From the NCBI GenBank assembly GCA_002898715.1, contig BEIA01000005.1:1-47488 (forward strand): 47,488 nucleotides of DNA, in the 5' to 3' direction. Below the pieces are notes generated by a model, which searched no databases, was not told the origin of the DNA, and was given only the letters and a program-made list of their open reading frames with translations. A program made the position numbers and the translations under genes. The DNA comes from a bacterium HR24 (lineage in GTDB: Bacteria; Chloroflexota; Dehalococcoidia; SM23-28-2; HRBIN24). Shown one piece after another: positions 38,670 through 46,995 of this stretch (position 1 is its first letter; each line of letters begins with the position of its first letter).

Positions 38670-39563
38670 TCAGTTCAGCAGGGGACGCACCTCGGCCATG
38701 AACTGCTCCATGAGGCCCGCCATACCGGCCGGTGTGGGCCGGCTGAAGACGTCGAAGCAGATGTAGTCCACACCCAGCCTCTCCATCTCCTTGATGTCGG
38801 CCGCAATCTGCTCGGGCGAACCCTCGAACAGGCCGCGGTCCCCGTCCTTGGGGCGCTCGGTGATGTTGAGCAGGTTACGCGGGGCCAGGGCAGGCGGCTT
38901 GTCCCGGCCGACCTTCGCCGCGTACTCGCGCAGGAGCTGGGCGCCGCGTCTGATCTCGTCCATGCTGCAGAACACGGGGTGCCAGGCGTCGCCCAGCTCG
39001 GCGGTGCGGCGCAGGCCCACGCCGGTAGCGGTCATGGGCGAGCACCCCACCCAGATGGGCGGGTGGGGCGTCTGCACCGGCTTGGGTTCGCACTTGAAGC
39101 CGGCCAGGTTGAAGTAAGCGCCTTCGTAACGGGGCTCCTCCTGGGCCCACGCCGCCTTCATGATGCGCAGGTACTCGTCGGTCATGGCGCCGCGCTCGCG
39201 GAAGGGGATGCGCAGAAGCTGGAACTCCTCTTCGTCCCAGCCCACGCCGATGCCGAATATGAAGCGGCCACGGGAGACCTGATCCACGGTGGCCACGCAC
39301 TTGGCCACCACCAGAGGATTCCGGTACGGCATCACTACCACGCTGCTGCCGAGCTGGATGCGGTTGGTGCGAGCGGCCAGATATCCGAGCAGGGTGAAGA
39401 TGTCGGGCCAGATGGGCCCGTAGTGTTCCATGGTGGCCGGCGGTGCCACGATGTGGTCGGGGATGAGGACGGCATCGAAGCCCAGCTTCTCGGCAGCGGT
39501 GGTCAGGAAGTCAGCATCGTCGGTGCTGAGCTGCCAGATAGGCAGTACCACAGCGAACTTCAT
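38670..39563 (-). CDS. LLM-class (probably F420-dependent) oxidoreductase
   Basis: A 297-residue luciferase-like TIM-barrel protein: FAVVLPIWQ at strand 1, DAVLIPDHIVAPP, RIQLGSSVVVMPYRNP, QVSRGRFIFGIGVGWDEEEF and VQTPHPPIWVGC. The pattern (GR-x-x-x-G-x-G-x-G-W plus an EL-G-DAW segment) is that of actinobacterial/Chloroflexota F420-dependent enzymes; F420 rather than FMN is inferred. Substrate unknown. GGAGG lies six bases before the ATG and its own promoter is upstream. About 240 gene-free bases separate it from the cupin gene. Confidence 0.88.
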   Translation of the reverse strand: MKFAVVLPIWQLSTDDADFLTTAAEKLGFDAVLIPDHIVAPPATMEHYGPIWPDIFTLLGYLAARTNRIQLGSSVVVMPYRNPLVVAKCVATVDQVSRGRFIFGIGVGWDEEEFQLLRIPFRERGAMTDEYLRIMKAAWAQEEPRYEGAYFNLAGFKCEPKPVQTPHPPIWVGCSPMTATGVGLRRTAELGDAWHPVFCSMDEIRRGAQLLREYAAKVGRDKPPALAPRNLLNITERPKDGDRGLFEGSPEQIAADIKEMERLGVDYICFDVFSRPTPAGMAGLMEQFMAEVRPLLN

Positions 39564-39595
39564 AGCTTACCTCCATGGAAGAGAAAGTCACATAG

Positions 39596-39623
39596 AGTGT
39601 ACCTTACGGCCGGCAAGAGTCAA
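39596..39623 (-). promoter_or_regulatory. promoter of the LLM oxidoreductase gene (38670-39563)
   Basis: TTGACT (complement of 39618-39623), 16 bases, TACACT (complement of 39596-39601) on the minus strand. The leader is about 26 bases. Further upstream a 7-base-pair GC hairpin (39676-39692) may mark the end of the cupin transcript. Confidence 0.65.
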
Positions 39624-39803
39624 CGGGTATCGGGAGGGCCTCGCTGGAGACGGGTGCGGCCCCGCGACGCCTTCGGGCCGGCACCGCCGGCCACAATGGC
39701 GGCAGGAGGGGCGACAAGGGCAACCCGTGCGACGGGGTCTCGACCCGCGTGCGGGCCGCCGAGCGGGACGGGCGGGGTAGGCTGCTACTTCACCGGGCGT
39801 GGC

Positions 39804-40115
39804 CTAGCCCACCACGTGGTGGTCGTCGCGCTGCAGGGGAGGGATGGAGAGGCTGAGGACGAGGGCGTCGCGCTCGGTGGCCCGGAGGGCATGGACGACG
39901 CCCTTTTCTATGCGCACGGTCTCGTAGGGGAGCAGTCGGTACGACCGCTCCCCCACCTGCACTTCCACCTCCGACTCCAGCACCGTGTAGATCTGCACAC
40001 ACTCGCGGTGGTAGTGGGGGGAGACGTGCTCGCCCTGCCGCAGGCGCAGGATGCGCAGGCTGCACTCGGCCATCTCCACGTGCGAGAGCACTTCGTAGTT
40101 GCCTATGGACTGCAT
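39804..40115 (-). CDS. small cupin-domain protein
   Basis: A 103-residue single-domain cupin. The first motif reads G-E-H-V-S-P-H34-Y-H36 with Q41 at the usual glutamate position, and the second motif V-H75 follows PYETVRIEKG. The metal site His-His-Gln-His is plausible. Such cupins may be dioxygenases, isomerases or sensors; the reaction is unknown. The ATG is nine bases after the molybdopterin subunit stop, so it is the last gene of the molybdenum hydroxylase operon and probably acts on its substrate or product (inference). Confidence 0.85.
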   Translation of the reverse strand: MQSIGNYEVLSHVEMAECSLRILRLRQGEHVSPHYHRECVQIYTVLESEVEVQVGERSYRLLPYETVRIEKGVVHALRATERDALVLSLSIPPLQRDDHHVVG

Positions 40116-40124
40116 GGCGCTGCC

Positions 40125-42425
40125 CTAATCCTGCAGCTTGCCCAGGGCGCGCAGTACGCGCTCCGGCGTGATGGGCACCTCGAAGATCCGCGCGCCCACG
40201 GCGTCCGCTACAGCGTTGGCTACCGCTGCCGGCCCGGGGACGATAGACGGCTCCCCCACGATGCGTGCCCCGTAAGGCCCCTCCTCCGAGGGCACCTCGA
40301 CGATGATAGCTTCGATGGGTGGCACGTCGCGCGTGGTAGGCAGACGGTAGTCGAGCAGGTTGGGGTTCAGCAGGCGCCCCCTCTCGTCGTAGACCATCTC
40401 TTCGCTGAGGGCGATGCCCAGTCCCTGGGCCGCGCCACCCTGCATCTGCCCCTCCACCGACTTGGGGTTGATGGCGAAGCCCACGTCCTGGGCCACGGCG
40501 TAGCGCAGCACTGTCACTTCGCCCGTGTCCGGGTCCACCTCCACCTCGGCCACCTGGGCGCTGAAGCCGGGGGCCTGCCTGCGGGCGGTGATAGCGCCCC
40601 GGCCGACGATGGGAGCGTAGCGGGCACCGAAGCCGGTAGTGAGCCGCCCCAGCTCGGCGAAGGTGACCTGCTTTTCGGGCTGGCCTTTGGCCCGCACCAC
40701 ACCGTCCTCCATCTCCAGCTCCTCGGCCGGGACCTCCAGCCGCTGGGAGGCGATGGCCAGTATCTGCTGGCGGGCGTCCTCGGCGGCCAGCTTCACCGCC
40801 CGCCCCACGGTGTAGGTCGTCTTGGAGCCAGCGGTCATGCCGGCGTAGGGTGCCGTCTTGGTATCGCCGGTGACGACCGAGACCATGGACAGTGGCAGGT
40901 TCAGCTCCTCGGCGGCGATCTGAGCAAAGGTAGTGTTGGTGCCGGTGATATCGGCCGCGCCCACGGTCACGTTGACGGTGCCGTCGGCGTTCAGGCCCAC
41001 CGTGGCCGAGGCCGGTTGCAGGCCGCCTAGCCAGCCGCCAACAGCCACCCCCACGCCCCGGTTGGGTCGCTGGCGCGTCTGGTGGCGCTGCTGCCAGATC
41101 TCCGTCCGGGCGATGGCCTCCAGGCACTCCTTCAGGCCGATGGCCGGGTAGGGCTGGCCGCTGGGCAGGGGATCGCCCTTCTCGACGGCATTCTTCAGTC
41201 GCACTTCCAGGGGGTCAAGCTCCAGGCGCTGGGCCAGCATGTCCATGGCGCTCTCCAGGGCGAAGGCTACATGGGGAGCGCCGGGCGCCCGCAGCGCGCC
41301 CACGCTCACCTTGTTGGTCAGCACCTCGAAGCCCTCGATATCCAGGTTGGGGCACTTGTAAGAGCCGCCGATGAGGAGGCAGCCCGGCAGCACCGGCGCG
41401 CCGGGAAAAGCGCCCGAGTCATAGATGACTCGCGCCTGCAGGGCCACGAGCGTACCATCGGCCTTCATGCCTGCCTTGAGCTGGACCACGGCCTGGGGGG
41501 CAGGGGTGGCGGCCAGCATGTCCTCCTTGCGGCTCATGGCAAGCTTGACCGGCCGCCGGGCGTGGATGGCCAGCGCGCCCACCAGCGCTTCGTAGAGGTA
41601 GATCTTGCCGCCGAAGCCGCCGCCCACCTCGGTGGCCACCACCCGCACGCGGGCGTCGGGGAGGCCCAGGGTGCGGGCCACCTCGTGCCTCACGTGGAAG
41701 GGGGCCTGGGTGCTGGACCAGATGGTCAGCTCGCCGTTGGCGTCGTAGTCGGCGATGGTCACGTGGGGCTCGATATACGACTGGTGCACCATGGCCGAGC
41801 GCCAGGTGCCTTCCACCACGGCGTCGGCCTCAGCGAACCCCGCCTCGATGTCCCCCCGCTTGAAGGTGATGGTGGAGGAGACGTTGCTGGGGCGGGACTG
41901 AGCTTGCTCCTGCTCCGCTTCGATGGTGATGTGGCCCTGCTCCTCCGAGCGGTCGGCTTCCTGGATGGCGGAGGTGCGGGCCAGGGGCGAGTCCTCGCGC
42001 ATGGCCTCCAGGGGGTCCACCACCGCCGGCAGCTCTTCGTACTCCACTTCCACCAAGTCGCGGGCGTGGGCAGCAGCGTAGGGGTCGCGCGCCAGCACCG
42101 CTGCCACCGGCTGGCCGTAGAAGAGCACCTCGTCCCGGGCCAGGAGCGTCTGCTGGCGGACATCGGGGTTGATACGGTGGGAAGGCAGGTCGGCAGCGGT
42201 AACCACCGCCTCCACGCCGGGCACAGCCAGGGCCTTGCTGACGTCGATGCGGCGGATGCGGGCGTGGGCCACAGGGGCGTGCACCAGCTTCGCGTGCAGG
42301 AGGCGGGGAAAGCGCAGGTCATCGCCATAGGGTGTCTCGCCGGTCACCTTGCCGGTGGCGTCGATGCGGTCCACGGGCCTGCCCACGTGCCGGAAGCCGG
42401 TGCGCTCGAGGGTCTCGCGGGCCAT
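40125..42425 (-). CDS. xanthine dehydrogenase-family molybdopterin-binding subunit
   Basis: A 766-residue large subunit of a molybdenum hydroxylase. Features in order are the N-terminal a/b hammerhead (PYGDDLRFPRLLHAKL), TEVGGGFGGK (molybdopterin contact, about 290), the segment ALRAPGAPHVAFALE (about 380), and the C-terminal base E725 in GARIVGEPSIVPGPAAVANA. The glutamate that drives hydroxylation is therefore present. The CO-dehydrogenase loop (AYxCSFR) is absent, which excludes form I CO dehydrogenase; the substrate (N-heterocycle, aldehyde or aromatic) is not identified. The ATG at 42425 has GGAGG upstream. It forms a complex with the 2Fe-2S and FAD subunits encoded just before it. Confidence 0.93.
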   Translation of the reverse strand: MARETLERTGFRHVGRPVDRIDATGKVTGETPYGDDLRFPRLLHAKLVHAPVAHARIRRIDVSKALAVPGVEAVVTAADLPSHRINPDVRQQTLLARDEVLFYGQPVAAVLARDPYAAAHARDLVEVEYEELPAVVDPLEAMREDSPLARTSAIQEADRSEEQGHITIEAEQEQAQSRPSNVSSTITFKRGDIEAGFAEADAVVEGTWRSAMVHQSYIEPHVTIADYDANGELTIWSSTQAPFHVRHEVARTLGLPDARVRVVATEVGGGFGGKIYLYEALVGALAIHARRPVKLAMSRKEDMLAATPAPQAVVQLKAGMKADGTLVALQARVIYDSGAFPGAPVLPGCLLIGGSYKCPNLDIEGFEVLTNKVSVGALRAPGAPHVAFALESAMDMLAQRLELDPLEVRLKNAVEKGDPLPSGQPYPAIGLKECLEAIARTEIWQQRHQTRQRPNRGVGVAVGGWLGGLQPASATVGLNADGTVNVTVGAADITGTNTTFAQIAAEELNLPLSMVSVVTGDTKTAPYAGMTAGSKTTYTVGRAVKLAAEDARQQILAIASQRLEVPAEELEMEDGVVRAKGQPEKQVTFAELGRLTTGFGARYAPIVGRGAITARRQAPGFSAQVAEVEVDPDTGEVTVLRYAVAQDVGFAINPKSVEGQMQGGAAQGLGIALSEEMVYDERGRLLNPNLLDYRLPTTRDVPPIEAIIVEVPSEEGPYGARIVGEPSIVPGPAAVANAVADAVGARIFEVPITPERVLRALGKLQD

Positions 42426-42441
42426 TGCTCTCCCTCCTCGC

Positions 42442-42918
42442 TCAATCGCCCCGCATCCGCTCGGCGGCGGCCAGGACGGCCTCGTAGATCTTGGCGTAGC
42501 CGGTGCAGCGACACAGATTGCCCGCCAGCCCCAGCCGCACCTCTTCCAGGGTGGGATTGGGGTTGCGGCGCAGCAGGTCATAGGCAGCCATCACCATGCC
42601 GGGGATGCAATAGCCACACTGGACGGCCCCCTTCTCCACGAAGGCCTGCTGGACGGGGTGCAGGTTGCCGTCTGTGGCCAGGCCCTCGATGGTGGTCACC
42701 TGGCAGCCGTCGGCCTCCACCGCCAGCATGATGCAGGAGGTGACCAGGCGACCGTCCACCAGCATGGAGCAGGCTCCGCAGTCCCCGGTGCCGCAGCCCT
42801 CCTTGCTGCCGGTGAGGCCCAGCTCCTCGCGCACGGTGTACAGGAGGCTCCACCAGGGCTCCACCGCTACCTCGTAGGCCTCGCCATTGACGGTCAGGTT
42901 GATGAGGCGTTTGGGCAT
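42442..42918 (-). CDS. molybdenum hydroxylase 2Fe-2S subunit
   Basis: A 158-residue two-cluster ferredoxin-like subunit. The N-terminal plant-type 2Fe-2S site is C42-G-T-G-D-C47-G-A-C50 plus C62. The C-terminal four-helix site is C101-G-Y-C104 and C136-R-C138-T-G-Y. It passes electrons from the molybdenum centre to FAD. The ATG follows the FAD subunit stop by three bases. All ligands are intact and length is normal. Confidence 0.95.
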   Translation of the reverse strand: MPKRLINLTVNGEAYEVAVEPWWSLLYTVREELGLTGSKEGCGTGDCGACSMLVDGRLVTSCIMLAVEADGCQVTTIEGLATDGNLHPVQQAFVEKGAVQCGYCIPGMVMAAYDLLRRNPNPTLEEVRLGLAGNLCRCTGYAKIYEAVLAAAERMRGD

Positions 42919-42921
42919 GGC

Positions 42922-43806
42922 CTAGCCCCTCCTGGCCCTCTCGATGGCCTCGTGCAGCAGCCTCTCGGTCACGACCTCCACCAGGTGGCGGCGGAAGGCG
43001 GCCGAGCCACGCACATCGGAGATGGGAGTCGCCTCCTCCCGGGCCAGGGCCGCCGCCCGCGCGATGGCCTCGGGAGTAGGGGCCTGGCCTTCCAGGGCCG
43101 CCTCGGCTCGTCGCGCCCGTATGGGCGTGGGGGCCACCGCCCCCAGGGCGATGCGCGCCCTTTTCAGCGTCCGACCATCCCCGTCCAGCTCGACGGCCAC
43201 GGCCACCCCCACCACGGCGATATCCATCTGCTTGCGGGGGGTGTGGCGTCGGTAGACGGCGGCGGACCGGGGCGCGGGCGGCGGCAACAGGAACTCCACC
43301 AGCAACTCGCCAGGGCGCAGGACGGTCCGCCCCGGCCCCAGCCAGAACTGCTCTACCGGCAGGACCCTCTCGCCCTCGGGGCCCACGACGCGTGCCCTTG
43401 CCTCCAGCGCCAGCAGGGGCGGCGCCGTGTCGGCCGAAGGGGCGGCGTTGCAGGCATTGCCGCCGATGGTGGCCATGTTCATGGTCTGGAGCGAACCGAC
43501 GATCCCGGCCCCGTCCACGAGGGCCGGGTACCGCTCCCGCACCAGAGCGCTCTCCACCACCTCGGACATGGTGAGGCCAGCGCCGAGCCGGAGCCCCTCG
43601 CCCTCGCGCCACTCCAGCACCTTCAGCTCGGGCAGGCGACGGAGGGAGACGAGATAGCGCGGATACGGGAACTTGTGGCCGCCCTCCTTGAGCTGGACCA
43701 CCAGGTCGGTGCCGCCGGCGATGGGACGGCCGCCCTCGCCTTCGCGGCGGAACGTGTCCAGGGCCTCGTCCAGACTCTTGGGGGAGAAGTGGGCGAAGGG
43801 CCTCAT
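42922..43806 (-). CDS. molybdenum hydroxylase FAD-binding subunit
   Basis: A 294-residue CoxM/XdhB-type flavoprotein: IAGGTDLVVQLKEG (first FAD loop), the TMNMATIGGNACNAAPSADT loop (second FAD site) and the C-terminal CO-dehydrogenase flavoprotein domain. It hands electrons to the terminal acceptor. It is the first gene of the operon FAD - 2Fe-2S - molybdopterin - cupin. The ATG has no Shine-Dalgarno sequence. Instead, its first bases form ATGA with the stop of a 10-codon reading frame that begins at the predicted transcription start, so initiation is probably by translational coupling. Confidence 0.92.
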   Translation of the reverse strand: MRPFAHFSPKSLDEALDTFRREGEGGRPIAGGTDLVVQLKEGGHKFPYPRYLVSLRRLPELKVLEWREGEGLRLGAGLTMSEVVESALVRERYPALVDGAGIVGSLQTMNMATIGGNACNAAPSADTAPPLLALEARARVVGPEGERVLPVEQFWLGPGRTVLRPGELLVEFLLPPPAPRSAAVYRRHTPRKQMDIAVVGVAVAVELDGDGRTLKRARIALGAVAPTPIRARRAEAALEGQAPTPEAIARAAALAREEATPISDVRGSAAFRRHLVEVVTERLLHEAIERARRG

Positions 43807-43835
43807 GGGGGAAAAGGCCAGGCTGTGGTCTCCAT
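43803..43835 (-). CDS. putative 10-residue leader peptide, leaderless
   Basis: ATG at 43833-43835 to TGA at 43803-43805 codes METTAWPFPP. The ATG lies seven to eight bases after the -10 element (complement of 43843-43848), where transcription should start, and the TGA overlaps the start of the FAD subunit gene. It contains one Trp and three Pro in its last half. The position, not the peptide sequence, is the evidence; it may simply deliver ribosomes to the FAD gene. Confidence 0.45.
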   Translation of the reverse strand: METTAWPFPP

Positions 43836-43842
43836 CGACAGA

Positions 43843-43872
43843 ATTCTAGCCCAGAACGCGGCGGCGCGGCAA
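43843..43872 (-). promoter_or_regulatory. promoter of the molybdenum hydroxylase operon
   Basis: On the minus strand TTGCCG (complement of 43867-43872), 18 bases, TAGAAT (complement of 43843-43848). It is divergent from the promoter of the DsbA-like gene. Confidence 0.6.
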
Positions 43873-43899
43873 CGCCGGCGGGGGGGCCAGGAAGGGCTG

Positions 43900-43908
43900 T
43901 GCTATAAT
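43900..43908 (+). promoter_or_regulatory. extended -10 promoter of the DsbA/FrnE-like gene
   Basis: TG-C-TATAAT (43900-43908) is a perfect extended -10 element; no good -35 is visible. Transcription should start near 43915, only about four bases before the ATG at 43919. Confidence 0.65.
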
Positions 43909-43918
43909 TCGCGTAGCA

Positions 43919-44668
43919 ATGGACTCCTGGTCGCTGGGGTTCGACGAAAAGGACGTGGAGTCCTACGCCGGCCTGGGCGCGGAGCGGCCCTGGACGCCCG
44001 CCCCGGCATCCCGCGGCCAGCGCTCACGCCAGGAACTCCCGGCCGGAGGACATGCCCTGAGAGTGCGCATCATCGCCGACTACATCTGCCCCTGGTGTTA
44101 CATCGGGCAGGAGCGAGTGGAGCGGCTGGCCAGAGAGCTACCCATCGCCCTGGAGCCGTGGCCTTATGAGCTGATGCCCCAGCTGCCGCCGGGCGGCCTG
44201 CCGCGGGAGCTGGTCCTCGGCCGCCGCTATCCCCGCCAGTACTACGAGCGGCTGCGCGAGCAGGCGCGCCAGGAGGGCATCCCCATGGAGGTGCCCGAGC
44301 GGCTGTACAACACGCACCTGGCCCACGAGGCCGCCCTGTTCGCCGAGGCCGAGGGCAAGGGCTGGGAGCTACACCGCGCCCTCTACCGTGCCTACTGGGC
44401 GGAAGCCCGGGACATCGGCGACCGCGACGTGCTCTGCCGCCTGGCGGAGGAGTGCGGGCTGGACGCCCATTCCCTCGACCGCGCCCTGGCCGAGGGCCGC
44501 TATCGAGAGGAAGTGGACAGGCGGCAGGCCTGGGCGCGAGGGCAGGGCATCGCCGGGGTGCCTACATTCATCTTCGGCGATGGCCTGTTCGCGCTGGTGG
44601 GTGCCCAGGAGTACGGGGTCTTCCAGGACGTGGCCCGCCGCCTGCTGGCCAGGCTGGCCAGGGAGTGA
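43919..44668 (+). CDS. DsbA/FrnE-family thioredoxin-fold oxidoreductase with N-terminal extension
   Basis: A 249-residue protein; the FrnE-type DsbA domain begins about residue 49 (RIIADYI) and has the active site C57-P-W-C60. The all-helical insert includes HLAHEAALFAEAEGKG and the cis-proline loop is IAGVPTFIFGDG. Cytoplasmic FrnE-like proteins act as thiol oxidoreductases or isomerases in stress. There are two possible starts. The ATG at 43919 lies right behind an extended -10 and adds 46 residues with codon use like the rest. CTG at 44057 (or GTG at 44063) has GGAGG seven (or 13) bases upstream and gives the usual family N-terminus. Both may be used. The extension has no recognised domain. 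Confidence 0.85.
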   Translation: MDSWSLGFDEKDVESYAGLGAERPWTPAPASRGQRSRQELPAGGHALRVRIIADYICPWCYIGQERVERLARELPIALEPWPYELMPQLPPGGLPRELVLGRRYPRQYYERLREQARQEGIPMEVPERLYNTHLAHEAALFAEAEGKGWELHRALYRAYWAEARDIGDRDVLCRLAEECGLDAHSLDRALAEGRYREEVDRRQAWARGQGIAGVPTFIFGDGLFALVGAQEYGVFQDVARRLLARLARE

Positions 44669-44707
44669 AGCGGCCCCGAGGCGCAATACAGGCATCGCCA
44701 TCGGCCC

Positions 44708-44736
44708 TGGACGGACGTGGACGTTAAAGTTAGACT
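44708..44736 (+). promoter_or_regulatory. putative promoter of the acyl-CoA dehydrogenase gene
   Basis: TGGACG (44708-44713), 17 bases, TAGACT (44731-44736). The spacer holds GTTA-AA-GTTA, the only AT-rich part of this intergenic region, a possible regulator site. The leader would be about 135 bases, GC-rich, with no recognisable riboswitch. Confidence 0.35.
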
Positions 44737-44877
44737 CGGAAGGGAACGGCCCCCAGGGCCTCCAGGCGAGGGCAGCCCGTCATCGGGGGGCAGGCCAGGG
44801 GCCGGGAGCGAACAGCTGCGGGAGGCAACCGGCACCAGCGCGGGGGCCGGCCGGGACTGAGAAAGAAGGAGGCGGCC

Positions 44878-46053
44878 ATGGACTTCAGGTTCACTCCCGA
44901 AGAGGAGGCCTTCCGACAGGAAGTGCGGGAATTTCTGGACAGGGAACTGCCGCCCAACTGGGAAGAGAGGTTCGATACCGAGACCGAAGAGGGCTTCGGC
45001 GGCTTCTCCGAGTTCTCCCGCGCCTTCCAGCGCAAGCTGGCCGAGCGCCGGTGGCTGGCCCTGCCCTGGCCACCCGAGTACGGCGGCCTGGGCGCCACCA
45101 TCATGCAGCAGGTCATCTACAACGAGGAGATGGCCTACCGCCGCGCCCCCACCGGCTTCAACATGGGCGTCGCCTGGGTGGGCCCGGCCCTGATGCTCTA
45201 CGGCACCGAGGAGCAGAAGCACCGCTTCCTGCCCAAGATCGCCTCGGGCGAGGAGATCTGGTGCACCCTCTACTCCGAGCCCGGCGCCGGCTCCGACCTG
45301 GCCGCCCTGCAGACCAGAGCCGTCCTGGAAGGCGACTACTGGGTCATCAACGGCCAGAAGATCTGGACATCGCAGGCCCATCAGGCGCACTGGGGCTGGC
45401 TGGCCGCCCGCACCGACCCCGATGCCCCCAAGCACAAGGGCATCAGCACCTTCGTCGTGCCCATGGACGCCCCGGGCATCACCATCCAGCCCCTCATCAA
45501 CATGGCGGGCCAGCACGGCTTCAACCAGGTGTTCTTCGACAACGTGCGCATCCCCCGCGACTATCTGGTGGGAGAAGTGAACCGCGGCTGGTACCAGGTG
45601 GCGGTGGCCCTGGACTTCGAGCGGTCGTCCATATCGGGCGTGGCCAGGGCGCAGCGCTTCTTCGACGACCTCGTCCAGTTCGCCCGTGAAGAGAAGGTGG
45701 CCGCTGACCGGCCCCAGGTCCGGGCCAGGCTGGCGGAGATGGGCATCGAGGTGGAGGTAGGCCGCTATCTTTCCTATCGGGTGGCCTCCCTGCAGCAGGC
45801 AGGCAAGATTCCGAACTACGAGGCATCGGTGGCCAAGCTTTACGCCTCGGAGCTGGACCAGCGTCTGGCCCGGACGGGCATGGACCTCATGGGACTGTAC
45901 GGGCAGCTCCACCCCAAGAGCAAGTGGGCCAGGCTCAAGGGCAGGGTGGAGCGCCATTATCTGGTCACCGTCGCCTCGACCATCGGCGGGGGCACGTCGG
46001 AAATCATGCGCAACGTCATCGCCGGGCGGGGGCTGGGCCTGCCCAGGGCTTAG
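44878..46053 (+). CDS. acyl-CoA dehydrogenase
   Basis: A 391-residue flavoenzyme that introduces a 2,3-double bond into an acyl-CoA. LPWPPEYGG (about 61-69) and CTLYSEPGAGSDLAAL (FAD/substrate contacts, about 131-146) are followed by WVINGQKIWTSQAHQA, DNVRIPRDYLVGE and the C-terminal TIGGGTSEIMRNVIAGRGLGLPR. The late catalytic Glu of MCAD-type enzymes is replaced (G-G-G-T-S-E), so the base is probably E248 in ALDFERSS, as in isovaleryl-CoA and FadE26-like enzymes. That subgroup handles branched, cyclic or sterol side-chain CoA esters; the substrate is not readable. AAGGAGG precedes the ATG. It is convergent with the next gene. Confidence 0.93.
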   Translation: MDFRFTPEEEAFRQEVREFLDRELPPNWEERFDTETEEGFGGFSEFSRAFQRKLAERRWLALPWPPEYGGLGATIMQQVIYNEEMAYRRAPTGFNMGVAWVGPALMLYGTEEQKHRFLPKIASGEEIWCTLYSEPGAGSDLAALQTRAVLEGDYWVINGQKIWTSQAHQAHWGWLAARTDPDAPKHKGISTFVVPMDAPGITIQPLINMAGQHGFNQVFFDNVRIPRDYLVGEVNRGWYQVAVALDFERSSISGVARAQRFFDDLVQFAREEKVAADRPQVRARLAEMGIEVEVGRYLSYRVASLQQAGKIPNYEASVAKLYASELDQRLARTGMDLMGLYGQLHPKSKWARLKGRVERHYLVTVASTIGGGTSEIMRNVIAGRGLGLPRA

Positions 46054-46060
46054 AAGGGCC

Positions 46061-46990
46061 TCAGACCGTCCCCAGGGCCGGAAGGACGGCGCTGGCGAAC
46101 AGCCTCAGCGACCGGGCGTCGGCCGGCAGTTCGGGAAACAGCAAAAAGAACCAGGAGACGCCCACCGCCAGGTAGCGCTCCAGGCGATCGAGACACTCCT
46201 GGGGTGTGCCCACGAGCGCCCAGGGCATACGCTGCCGCACCGCCTCCGGGTGGACGCCGAGCCGGGCCAGGGCGGACGCCACCTCCTGTCTGCTCTCGCC
46301 CAGGACGACCGTGGCGTTGTGGCCCAGGGCCAAGGCCGCAGGGTCGCGGCCCTCCTCTCGGCAGTAGCTGGCCAGCAGCGAGCGCACCTCCTCCCACTCC
46401 TGGGGCGGCAAATCGAAGCCCACGTTGCAGATGTCGGCGGCCCTGGCCACGGTGCGTAACAGGTAGCGGCGGCCGTGCCCTCCGATGAGCACGGGCGGCC
46501 CGGCCGGCCGGGCAGGCGGGGGCCAGCCCGGCCCTCGGATGTTGCCGTAGAAGGGGCCGGATACCTCCCCCTCCCTGCCCGACCAGAGGAAGCGCATCGC
46601 CCGCACCGCCTCCTCCAGGCGAGCCAGGCGCTCGGGCAGAGGCCGCCAGGGCAGGCCGGCCGCCATGTAATCCTCGCGGCTGCCGCCCGCCCCCAGGCCC
46701 AGCACCAGCCGTCCGCCCGACAGGGCGTCCAGGGTGGCGGCCATTTTGGCCAGGACGGCCGGATGACGGTAGTCGTTGGCCAGGACCAGGGGCACCGCTA
46801 TCAGGCGCTGCGTCAGGGTCGTCAGGGCCGTCAGGGTTGTCCAGCATTCGAGGCAGGGGGCAGCTATGAGGTCGAACAGGCTGGCGCCGTCGTAACCCAG
46901 CGCATCGGCTTCCCGCCACACGGCCGCCAGCTCAGGGAACGCCATTCCCGCCTGGTGCAGGCGGACGACGAAACGGGCCGGGCGCGGCAT
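46061..46990 (-). CDS. LLM-class (luciferase-like) oxidoreductase
   Basis: A 309-residue TIM-barrel protein: VRLHQAGMAFPELAAVWREADALGYDGASLFD at strand 1, LIAVPLVLANDYRHPAVLAKMAATLDALSGGR and LVLGLGAGGSREDYMAAGL, followed by PPVLIGGHGRRYLLRTVARAADICNVGF. The last two are typical of F420- or FMN-dependent members. Distinct from the copy at 38670-39563, with low similarity outside shared motifs. The ATG at 46990 lies six bases after a -10 element, so the mRNA may be leaderless; GAGG immediately before the ATG is too close to serve as a normal ribosome binding site. Confidence 0.85.
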   Translation of the reverse strand: MPRPARFVVRLHQAGMAFPELAAVWREADALGYDGASLFDLIAAPCLECWTTLTALTTLTQRLIAVPLVLANDYRHPAVLAKMAATLDALSGGRLVLGLGAGGSREDYMAAGLPWRPLPERLARLEEAVRAMRFLWSGREGEVSGPFYGNIRGPGWPPPARPAGPPVLIGGHGRRYLLRTVARAADICNVGFDLPPQEWEEVRSLLASYCREEGRDPAALALGHNATVVLGESRQEVASALARLGVHPEAVRQRMPWALVGTPQECLDRLERYLAVGVSWFFLLFPELPADARSLRLFASAVLPALGTV

Positions 46991-46995
46991 ACCTC

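Noticed and set aside
40125-43806. Aerobic CO dehydrogenase (coxMSL)
   Set aside because: The large subunit lacks the AYxCSFR active-site loop of form I enzymes and the form II equivalent; general xanthine-dehydrogenase-family assignment is safer.
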